From positions 543,328,879 to 543,392,878 of the forward strand of contig OY856413.1 of the NCBI GenBank assembly GCA_963693085.1: a stretch of 64,000 nt of DNA, in the 5' to 3' direction. The DNA is from Alisma plantago-aquatica. Its lineage: Eukaryota; Streptophyta; Magnoliopsida; Alismatales; Alismataceae. The notes beneath the pieces are model-generated. The model was not told where the DNA came from and did no database searches. It worked only from the letters and a program-made list of their open reading frames with translations. The translations under genes were made by a program, and so were the position numbers. Of this stretch, positions 11,061 through 20,210 are shown piece by piece. Every line of letters starts with the position of its first letter. Positions within the stretch are counted from its first letter, which is position 1.

Positions 11061-12796
11061 TCAAGGAAACTATGCTTACCCCTCATGGTTCCCTCTACAT
11101 GATTTATATCATTTCATTTACTTCTAACATATTCATACCTGAATCTCAAGTTATTATGCACACTAGGGATTTTCACTCGTTCATTGATTTAACCACCTTG
11201 ATGGACATTTCTCTTGCTAAGACTAAATATTATTTGACAAATTTAAGACTACATGTTCTTGTTTAAACTAGATTGTTTTCCCTCCCATAATTTTTTTTGA
11301 ATGTTATGTACTCACATCTTATGCAACCTTTCTTTGTCATATTCTCCAAGATTGTTTCCCGATTATTTTTGATACCCAAACTAGGGTTAACGATCCCAAT
11401 CCTTTTCTATTGAACCACTTTTGCACATATCACAACTTCTTCATGTATATTGTATCCTTACATTGAGATATCCATAAATCCTTCGAGCTAGGAATCTATG
11501 ATATACATCAAAAACCTTGAGAAAAATCTACTTTTGTAATATTCATAGTGAAATACGAATTAAAAGAAATATAGATTTATATGTTTTTATGGGGCTTTCC
11601 AAAACAACCTCTACTGGATAAAAACATGCACCCATTAAGGATGGAACCCCACACCACGTAGACTTGCTTTGTTTTTAGCCAAGAAAGGATTTGATCTAGA
11701 GAACATAAATCTTATGAGTGAAAGAAAGGACAACCCCCACTCCACCCCGATAACATCTCTTCATATTAATGCTAAAGAAATTGTCATTCTAGATTTAGTT
11801 ATGAAATATTGGATTTTTTATTATACAAAATGTGTATCTCCTATGCCCATGATAAGATTACGACTCATTTGACTAATGAATCTTTTTGAGATTCAACTAA
11901 CCATATCACCCCCAACAAATATCTCTCCTATATTTTAGTTGGATCCTTAATAATCACATGTATGTATCATAGCCCTCATCCTGAATATCTAGCATGGTTG
12001 ATGATGAAATGTTTATGTCATTGAGATTCCATCAACGGTACAATCCTTTCTACTTGTAGCTTTGTTTTTGTTCTAGAATTTGTGAATTTTAAGCATCATG
12101 TAACCATTTGGCAACAACTACAATTGCATCCATTGAACTAACAAGCAACCTTCAACCCACCAATATCCGAGGTGTCAACCAAACAACTTGTGTTTTAGTG
12201 AATAGAGGAGACAATGTTAAACTACTTTCTAATCCAAAGTGGTTAGATTGAGTTCTTCGGATTTGATGATATTTACAACTCAAAACACCACCTGCTTAGC
12301 ACAAGCTGACCGAGCTAAATTCGGACTTAAATCTCAGACTTAAGTGTGGTGTGGTGTGTTGTGAATGGTTTTCTTCTTCTTCTTCTTCTGATTAATCAAA
12401 AGCTTAACGATTTTTTCTTTATTCAAGCTAAGAAGTACTTTTATTCATCTTATCCTCCTCTGTAGACAAAAGCATCAAGCAAGGAATAAAAACCGTTCAT
12501 AAAAGCAGATCAAACCTCCGCATGCTGACCACAGACTAAATAGCAACAAGAAACCCACTTCTAGCCCTACCCATAGCCAACCTCCGAGACTAGACTCAAA
12601 ACAGAAAAAAACAATGTCACGAAATCTCGGCAGCAGAGTTCCAGATATCCAAAATAGAAAGAAACCTAACGGTTAATCTGACTTTAGTCAATACACTACT
12701 TCCAATACGTCTGGAAACTTACCCAAACAAATTAACCCTTTGTACACTCTCATAGTACAATCGTGAGTCATTTCTGACCCATCTGGGTACATTTAA
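11061..12796. other. Unassigned AT-rich sequence
   Basis: No repeat family, RNA gene or protein motif could be recognised. Open frames reach only 67 codons and show no known motif. A short (TTC)n tract sits at about 12370-12389. From about 12400 to 12790 base composition becomes more even, and the minus strand carries two AATAAA words (near 12405-12450) that would suit a 3' end of a transcript on that strand; this is weak. The last three bases, TAA, are the target-site duplication of the MITE that follows. Confidence 0.4.
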
Positions 12797-13138
12797 GGGC
12801 ACGTTTGGTTTGCCGGATTTTGAGAAATCCTGGATTCTGTCCATCCCGCATTACTAAAATACTGCATTGTCAAAATCCCGCAAAATAAAATTTTATGTTT
12901 GGTTTGCTGGATTTTGTAAGTGCGGGATTTATTTTTTTTTGTGTCCACGACCTTCGCCATGTTGGATTTTGGCGTCCGGGAGAATTTTGATGGAGACCGA
13001 AATGCGGGATTCTTATCATGTCTGAAAATCCCGGGATTAACCTTAGTTCTCCAATCCAGCAAACCAAACGTAAAATTTGCTGAACTGGAGCCCAAAATAC
13101 AATCCAATACAGCGAAATCCAGGTAACCAAACATGCCC
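12797..13138. mobile_element. Tourist-like (PIF/Harbinger) MITE, 342 bp, with an inner inverted repeat
   Basis: The ends are imperfect terminal inverted repeats of about 24 bp: GGGCACGTTTGGTTTGCC on the left and, on the opposite strand at the right, GGGCATGTTTGGTTACCT. The element is flanked by TAA (12794-12796 and 13139-13141), the 3-bp TSD type of PIF/Harbinger elements. A second, nearly perfect inverted pair of about 26 bp lies inside (12889-12915 and 13054-13079) and repeats the outer end's GTTTGGTTTGCYGGATTTTG. Overlapping frames on both strands (up to 113 codons) come from this symmetry and are not genes. No transposase is encoded. Confidence 0.88.
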
Positions 13139-13141
13139 TAA

Positions 13142-13825
13142 ATAGCGCTGGTGTGGTCCGTGACTGCGATCAGCATTCAACAGACAACAAAACAGTCAAA
13201 CCAAATGGCCGGGCTTCACATGCCGCAACCGTCAGCTGCGGTGAACTACCGGCAGGCGGCAGCAGAGTTCCAGTCTTCCGGACAGCCTTATTAATCTTCC
13301 CTGTGGCAGGTTCAACCGCTGAGCCCCGATCTCATCGCAGTAAGTGATGGACGTCGTTCCTAGTAATGATTAACTTTGACCGGTACCCTTGGGTAGCCTA
13401 CATGGCAAGCTTGGATCTCAAGCTACTGGCGTACGCCATGTATTTGCCTGCACCTGCTTGTTCTTACGAGCGGAGATGGCACTTGCTGCGCTGCGCGGCA
13501 GCCGGAACCTGATATGGGTTGTGCTTTTCTTCCATTTCTGGGTCATTTTTCGCTCGATGACATAGGAAAATATGAACGGCCGGTGATCGAGACCAGCACC
13601 AGCCGGTGATTAACGCCGGTGGCCACCGTAGTGCAGTTCGAATGTCGACTGCGTCAAGATTATTTTCCTGTTTACCCACATAATAAGAAAATTTGTAGAC
13701 ATAGTCAACTATACTCCCTTTCGCCCACTTGTAGCAGCAATTAATCTCAATTAATACATGTTTGGACATTAGTTTATATATTGTATTTATTAACCGGTTC
13801 TTATATGCATAAGAGGAAGTCCTTA
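13142..13825. other. GC-richer low-copy island, otherwise unassigned
   Basis: Apart from the candidate pseudo-exon, nothing was recognised. The sequence has several CpG and GGCCGG-type words and shows no similarity to other parts of the window, so it is probably old host sequence. Open frames (up to 101 codons on the minus strand at 13464-13769) lack any motif I know. Confidence 0.4.
13205..13337 (+). pseudogene. Weak candidate: broken host first exon
   Basis: In a GC-rich island right after the MITE, ATG at 13205 opens a frame reading MAGLHMPQPSAAVNYRQAAA..., interrupted by TAA after about 30 codons. The same frame stays open afterwards as SSLWQVQPLSPDLIA and meets GTAAGT, a consensus splice donor, at 13338. 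Codon use is G/C-ending, unlike the surrounding repeats. I do not recognise the family. It could be a relic of a gene's first exon or a chance GC-rich run. Confidence 0.2.
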
Positions 13826-13971
13826 GGATTTGATGTTCTTAATTAAACAAGGAGCAAGCTGCATTTTGTATTAAATTAATAAAATCCCGTTTTTACTGAT
13901 GGGCTTGGACACGTATAAATTGATTAGAAAAAGAGTAGCTTGCTCCTAATAAAACAAAGAATAACAAATCC
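13826..13971. mobile_element. Small TIR element, copy 1 of a tandem pair
   Basis: The first and last ~37 bp form an imperfect inverted repeat: GGATTTGATGTTCTTAATTA and GGAGCAAGCTGC on the left mirror GGATTTGTTATTCTTTG and GGAGCAAGCTAC on the opposite strand at the right. It is 146 bp long and non-coding, which fits a MITE-like element. No clear TSD is visible, because copy 2 follows after only 16 bp. Confidence 0.6.
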
Positions 13972-13987
13972 GGTCTCGAAGCCCTTA

Positions 13988-14154
13988 GGATTTATTGTTC
14001 CTAATTAAACAAGGAACAGGTTGCACCTTGCATTAGATTATACCTTCTTTTATACAAATTGTATCCCGAGCCTAACAATCGATGGGCATGGACACGTATA
14101 AATTGATTAGAAAAGAAGTAGTTTGCTCCTAATAAAATAACGAACAACAAATCC
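13988..14154. mobile_element. Small TIR element, copy 2 of a tandem pair
   Basis: Same terminal inverted repeat as copy 1 and the same internal run around gggc-tggacacgtataaattgattag, with about 20 bp extra in the middle. Both copies are preceded by CCTTA, so the pair probably arose by tandem duplication of a unit including the flank, not by two insertions. Confidence 0.6.
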
Positions 14155-14167
14155 GAACTTGGAACCC

Positions 14168-14340
14168 TTAGTGAAAAATAGATGAGGGAGTACAAAAGAA
14201 AAAGAAGGAAGTAGGAAAAAATATGAGGGAGTTAGAAAAAAAAGAGGTAGGAGTAAACAAGAGAGAGAGGAGGGAAGTATAAAAGAGAGGCAGATATAGA
14301 AAAAAAAGGAAAGAGATAGATGGAGATATAGAAGAGAGAG
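14168..14340 (+). repeat. Polypurine stretch
   Basis: About 170 bases are overwhelmingly A and G (gagggag, agaggtagg, gagagagagg, ggaaagag and the like), with only scattered pyrimidines. It directly adjoins the AT-rich foldback element. Confidence 0.7.
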
Positions 14341-14344
14341 AACA

Positions 14345-15265
14345 CTTTTCTGCTCATAACTTTCAATCAGTTATGAATATTTTATTGAAACAAAATTCTT
14401 AGATTTACGAGATATACTTTACAATAAGACTAATTTGGCTTACTTTAGAGATTGAATAATATAAGAGATATATAATTTTCTCATATCTCGTATTGAACAC
14501 ATGTTTCTCATACTATACACATATTTCTCGTACTTTACTAATGTTTGCTTCACTCATCTCTCTTTATTACTTCTATTTATATATAAAATTTTCTCATATT
14601 TTTAATACTATACCAATATTATTTTAATATAATAATAATGTTTACTTCTCTCTTCTATATTTCTTATTCTCTCCTCCTTTTTCTATGTTTCCCTCCTCTT
14701 CAATCGTATTGTACAAACATTTTTAATATAATACTACGAAAGTTAAGAAAGAGAAGAAATAAAAATAAACATTAGTACTACAACAAACCATTCATATAGT
14801 TGGAGAACGGAAAGAACTATATGCCTTTCATATTATTATTTCTCTAAATATTGAACATTGATTTTGTTAGAAAATATTTTATATTGTACCAATTTAGCTA
14901 GTCGAACAAAACTATATCAATAAAGTATCACCCATATGTCGCATCAATATATTCTAATATTTTTCTAAATATTTATTTACTATCAAACTTATAACTGTAT
15001 AAATTACACAATGTTAAGAAATGGTATTAACATTGTAATAAAAAAAAATTGTACAATACGAGAGAAGTGCAGTACTAAAAATATATTCGTACAATATGAG
15101 AGAATAGAGAAGTATATATTTTTTATATTATTTTTTTCTTCAAAGTATGTCAACATTAGTCTTGTTGAAAAATATTAGTTTTAATTAATCTGACAATTTT
15201 TGTTTCGTCAAAAAAATCGTTGAAGTGTCGAAGTTATGACCAAAACAATTTTCTCTTTCTTTATA
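14345..15265. mobile_element. AT-rich foldback/TIR element, copy 1
   Basis: The two ends are long imperfect inverted repeats. Left: ctcataactttcaatc ... attgaaacaaaattcttagatt ... aataagactaatttgg. On the opposite strand at the right: gtcataacttcgacac ... gacgaaacaaaaattgtcagatt ... caacaagactaatgttgac. The interior is about 75-80% A+T with no coding potential. The family recurs at 62690-63690. It resembles non-autonomous TIR elements (Mutator- or hAT-type size), but no clean TSD could be assigned. Confidence 0.6.
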
Positions 15266-15619
15266 TTTAATGGTTATATTTCTCTCTATTAGAAATATAT
15301 AATGAAGTTAATAGAATGGACTGTTTTTAAAAAGTAGTGATTCTCTTTATTTTTCTTTTTTTCCTCTCTCCTCATAACTACCCATTAATGTAGAAAAAGT
15401 GATTCTTTTGCATAACAAACAGCATCTCCCGATGACCGGATAAGGAATCGGGGATGAAACCAGCAGCAACAAAAAGATGCGCCAAGCCCTAGCGTAGAAA
15501 CTTCTGACTTCTCTCCGAAACAACACGCATCGCGCCGCAACCATGGACTAGCTTCTGACTCCGATCCCAAACAACTAGCTTTTTCTCCTAGTCATCCTAA
15601 GCAGGATTAATTGAGGAAC
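15266..15619. promoter_or_regulatory. Possible upstream/5'-UTR region of the 15620 exon
   Basis: After the foldback element the sequence becomes GC-richer (from about 15410), with no retroelement similarity. It contains a loosely repeated ACTTCTGACTCC-type word (about 15508 and 15551). A TATA-like tatataat lies near 15296. This would suit a promoter and leader for the exon that follows, but no direct evidence exists. Confidence 0.25.
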
Positions 15620-15742
15620 ATGGACGGCCATGTGGATCAGCAGATAAGTCAGATGCGAACGAGACGAACAACTGGACAAGAAGGATTTCATGGATCTCCC
15701 TTGAGCCCCGAGCATGGTGCCGCTCTCCAATCATTTATTTCG
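15620..15742 (+). CDS. Candidate orphan first coding exon of a host gene (41 codons)
   Basis: ATG at 15620 has a good plant context (A at -3, G at +4) and an in-frame TAA at 15608-15610 just upstream. The frame encodes MDGHVDQQISQMRTRRTTGQ and continues to ...LQSFIS, then meets TCG/GTAAGT, a full consensus splice donor, at 15742/15743 in phase 0. Composition and codon use differ from the surrounding transposons. I do not recognise the protein. Past the donor no continuing exon is visible: 220 bp later a copia 3' LTR begins and retroelements fill the rest. The gene may be cut off by insertions, may have a very long intron, or the exon may be chance. Confidence 0.35.
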
Positions 15743-15964
15743 GTAAGTTCATATTTGTTGTGATATACGAAGGAATATTCTACGTCGATTCCGATAAAAA
15801 ATATTATACGTGGACATTAAATTAAACATCAAGATGTACATATTTTGTCTTTATATAACCCCGCGTATCTCAGAAAAGAGAAGAAAGCTATACGTCACCC
15901 AAATTGTATAGCTACACAAGATAAAACTATTATGGATTATAGTTATAGTAGTAGAATGATATGA

Positions 15965-16857
15965 TGGGTAATTTTCCTTGTGTTGATTTTTCTCATTGGT
16001 AGAGGGACAGTCCCCTTCTCCTATAAATTATATAATGGAAAAATTTAGAGAATCAAGACAAAGCCTAATGAGTTAGACACAATTGACCCATATTACAAAT
16101 AGACTAAACAACTTAACTAAATAGACTCTTTAATACTCCCCCTCAAGCTGAGCTTGGAGAATTCCAAGTCAATGCCAGACAAGAGAAAAATAATAAAAGA
16201 TAAATCAGTCTCATGCAAGAATGTTTTCCCTCTCAATGTTACAACAAATCACTCAAATACTTCCCCTCAAGTAGATAATCTCAAACTAGGTAGGTAGAGA
16301 GGTAGAAAGAGCTTTTTGATCATTGTGAAGTGGCAGCTCGAGCAAAAGTCAAGAATAATAGAAACATCTCAGGTGCTATCGTCATGACGTAGGCCAAAGA
16401 GTGCTGGAACACAAGAAGCAGTAGTCAATATGGATACAAAGCATGGACAAGAAAATAGTTAACATGCCCTGGGAACAGACAAGCCAGAGAGTGTTGACAC
16501 ACAGTAGCAGGTAGTAGACGACGTAGTTGGATTGAAGATCGGTGTCTGAAGTAAGCAGATAAAGGACACCAAGATCCAATGTAGATGAAACTCCATCATG
16601 TATATGTAAAATCATTAATAAAAATCTTCATCTTCTTCTCTCATCATAAGTTTCTATCAAAGTAGCAGACATCACATTCCAAAGAGTGTTGTGTCATAAT
16701 CGCGGTAGAGGTGTACAGTCACATATAAATAGTCAATGTGCAAACATAGCACGAACAACAGATAGTGCAAGCTCAAAGTAGCAAGTAAAATATACAAATC
16801 ATAACACAAGTAGCAAGAGTGGCATCGCCGGATAGAACAATCAATCAATAGATAGTA
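15965..16857 (-). mobile_element. 3' end of a small-LTR copia element (Ale/Retrofit-like)
   Basis: On the minus strand the order is a 3' non-coding region (16857 to about 16150), a polypurine tract (rc of ctccccctcaagctgagc, 16135-16152) and a short LTR of about 170 bp (16134 to 15965, rc TATTAAAGAG...ATTACCCA). The AGCTTGAGGGGGAG tract against a short LTR is typical of small plant copia elements such as the Ale/Retrofit group; that lineage call is inference. A second, weaker copy of the tract is at 16259-16272. No pol motif was found, and the element stops where the Del-2 LTR begins. Confidence 0.6.
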
Positions 16858-17752
16858 ATGTATTTGTTTTGGTTGGAAATTCAAGAAATGAGGGATAAGC
16901 AGGTCTGTATGATATGTGGGGTAGCTGCGTGTGTGTGTTCTTGTATATTCTTAATAGTTTAAGGACATGGGCACTTGGAAAGATACTAGAACTTCAACTT
17001 TTGCTTGTGTTGTTAGTAAGGAATATGATGATAGTTAGATTAATGATGATGATTGTTATTAGATGCAATTTGATGAAATTTGTGTAGATATCTATCTAGA
17101 GAAATGGATTTATTTGTCACCTATATATAAATTGATAATATACTTGTTGCTAACATCATTTGCTTAATCTATTTAGCATACTTGAACTGTTCAATATGTT
17201 CAATTGATTACTAAACACTCCAACTGCTTAGTTATCTACTATTTAAAATGTTGTAATCAACAAGCATGTTGGAGGTGGGACATGGGTCTCACCCTTGTGG
17301 TTCATCACATCTTTTTAGGTAATCGACAGTGACGACAACAGACCTATGGCAACAAAGCGGAGTTATAGGAATTAATCTTTGAGAGGGTTGATTAGATGTC
17401 TAGTGTGTCCTAGAGTCATCCCTATACTCTCAAGTCTGGGTGAGAAAAATTTGTATGTGGTGTTTCAATGAATCAGACTTTTGTTAGCATATTAATGCTT
17501 GTTTGTGTGGCATATACGTATCTTGTTCTCCTGTATATATATGTTGTGGCTAAGACGATACAACAATTTGTATCAAATTCTCGACATAGTATGAATATAA
17601 GAAATATATTGGGATCTTATAAAAATGTTTCTGAGTGAGTGTTGACGTTGAAATTGGTTTTAATTTACCCTTATTTTTTGGTATGTGAATAATTAGTAAT
17701 TGATTGTGTTTTATGTTTTGAGTAATCTCGTTTAGTGTAACATGTTCTTACA
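16858..17752 (+). repeat. 5' LTR of Del-2, truncated and internally deleted
   Basis: It aligns to 20571-20717 and then to 24268-25035 of the 3' LTR. The first ~360 bp of the LTR are missing at the copia junction, and about 3.55 kb is missing at a junction near 16999, where tcaactttt passes straight into gcttgtgttgttag. Short T-rich identity at the join suggests illegitimate recombination. Confidence 0.75.
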
Positions 17753-17755
17753 AGT

Positions 17756-17767
17756 TGGTATTATAGC
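17756..17767 (+). other. Degenerate PBS of Del-2
   Basis: TGGTATTATAGC follows the 5' LTR after three bases and matches the tRNA-iMet type TGGTATCAGAGC at 10 of 12 positions. Confidence 0.75.
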
Positions 17768-19276
17768 TTTAGGTTCACTGAGTCTACATGAACACTAGGA
17801 CTTAGGATTAGGATGATGTCAAAATTAGGAATATGACATAAAAATATGGTGCATATTGCCTAATCTCAGTATTTGGGTGCCCTGGCCAGGTATTCAATTA
17901 TTAAAGAAAAGGTAAGTATGGAACTTTTATATTGTTATCTTTTTTATTACTCTGATCAAGTAGTCATTTTGAAACTATCTAAAAAGCATAATAAAACAGA
18001 AATCATGGTGCAGATAACTCAATATTACCTCAAGAGAGAAGATGAGAATTACATCATTAACTATCATGACTTTAATGTTTGGTAACTATAAGAGAAAGAT
18101 ATAATAACATGAAATCTAAATATGAATATAAATTATCAAAAGAGGAGTTCTTGAAGATGTAATTCAAGAAGATAATAAAGTAAAAGATAGATAAGTCTAT
18201 TCTTATAAAGTGATTTAAGGTATGAAATTCACATAAGATGGAGAGAATTCCTATGATAAGTATAAAATGAGAAGATGAATGGGAGCAATGACAGGAATAA
18301 AGTGAAACCTGAATTAATCTCAAACCAACCTATGTATGTAAGAAAATTTTAATTTTAAATCAACATGGCATGTGAAAGAAATTAAGGGAGATGATCCTTG
18401 TTTATTGAAGAAAATTTGGAATATGATGATTTACTTGTTGATAAGTGGTTGAAAAACATAATAAAATAAGAGAACATACCCTAGTGGGATAAATAGTCAT
18501 CAAGGAAGGAGTAATGACATATGTAAATCATGATGATTCCTATGATAATGGCAAGGAACCTGAAATGAAAAAGGTAAAATGATACATAAGAAGTTGTAAC
18601 ATGCATAATGAAAATAGAATTTGTTACCTTTTTGCTAGTGACCCTTGAACAATGCTGCTATGATGTCGGAAGTGTGTTTCCCTTTGTGTCTTTCCTTTCT
18701 AGGGGACATCTTTCAAGTGGATCATTGCCACTTGGTATGTGTGGATTCATTGTAAACTTGAGGTAGGTTGGCTTATTATAGCGGAAGGTTTCTTGGACTA
18801 TGGTTCCAAGATCAGAAAGTCTGTGATGAGTATGCTTTTAAGCCTTCCAATAATTAGGAAAACTCCTCTTATATGTCTTAAGATTTGATTGTGTTGGTAA
18901 AAGTAGATGAGATAAGGACATGAGTTCCTTATAGCACATGAGGTGGATACCAAGGTAATGAATCCTAGTATCCATGATGTATCAACAATATGAGAAGTAT
19001 GTGAAGGTTGGAGATGTTTATTAAATGAACATTCCAAGTATTCCTCTCCCTTTGAGAGAGAGAGAGAGTTGATGATGACCCTCTAAATGTTGTTTGGAAG
19101 GAAAAACAAAAGTGATTCTATAATGTTGCGTATGGTCTATTGATAGTTGGGTAAGACCATTATAAAGGATATATGGTTTATTGATAAGCAAACATGTGTT
19201 ACCGTATTCCTTTAAGATAAACCTAGGATTAGAATTTCAATGGATAATAGCTAGTTAGAGTGGATGACACAAGGTA

Positions 19277-19363
19277 TATGACCATGATGAGTTTAGGATT
19301 ATGTCCTTTAGACTAACCAATGTACCAATATAATTTATGAATAGGACAACTAGAGTGTTCAGG
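19277..19363 (+). pseudogene. Decayed reverse transcriptase motif of Del-2
   Basis: One frame reads YDHDEFRIMSFRLTNVPI, a stop, then FMNRTTRVF. This follows the gypsy reverse-transcriptase block [25 protein letters not shown], which lies shortly before the catalytic YxDD. The YxDD box itself is not recognisable. The remaining internal sequence (17768-20190) holds frames up to 70 codons only, so gag, protease and integrase are decayed or deleted. Confidence 0.65.
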
Positions 19364-20179
19364 TCATGTCTTACAAGTTGTAGCAAGCTTTGAATGATGA
19401 AATCTCAACGTATTTCAGAGATGGTCATTAACATGGTTAACATCTTTGATAAACCTTAAGAATGTTGAAGCAACTGTACTTATGTGCGACAATTCTAGCA
19501 AGAGTGAGTTGGGGGTTGACTAGAGTATCCTCTTGGAGTTATGATAACTATGTTAAGTATGTTATGTGAATCCTGATAAGATGAAGACAATGGCGTTGCT
19601 CTACCCCTAACAAGGTCAATTAGGAAGTTATATTTGTTAACGAGAACATACAAGTGTATGATTCATCAACCAAACAGATGGTCAGTCCACCATTGAGATG
19701 ATTGGAGAATCCTATAAAACCATATTCCTCATAGGTCTTGAAAATTAGGGGATGCCTACATGGTTGATTGAGTTGTTAATTACAACAACCATTAAAAGAG
19801 CATAGATATGAAACCTTGTAAAGTTACATATGATAAGAGATACATAATATTCTATGTTTGATAAGAGCCAGCGAGTATGACTTTTGAGTAATGTGTTGAT
19901 ACAAATAGATATAATTTTAGGATGATAGATATAATTTAAAGTTGAAAGTTACCATTAGATTTGTACAAGTAGCATAACAAGTTTCTATGTTCCATATTTG
20001 CAAATGTCTTCTTACGTGGGGGTTTTTGTGCTGACCCAAGATAAGATATGTATGAATTAAAAGAGAAGAAGATGACATCTAGAAGAGCGATGTGACATTA
20101 CCATAACATGTAAGTAACCATGTGTAATATTTAGGATGACTTGCATGAGAAGTGTCCATCTATGTGTACCTTGGATTTC

Positions 20180-20210
20180 GGGGACGAAATCCCTGTTAGG
20201 GGTTTATGGT
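20180..20210 (+). other. PPT region of Del-2
   Basis: CGGGGACGAAATCCC followed by GTTAGGGGTTTATGGT abuts the LTR start at 20211. The purine tract is interrupted by Ts, so it is a degenerate PPT. Confidence 0.6.

Noticed and set aside
12793..13134. 113-codon minus-strand frame
   Set aside because: It spans exactly the MITE; the length results from its inverted-repeat structure.
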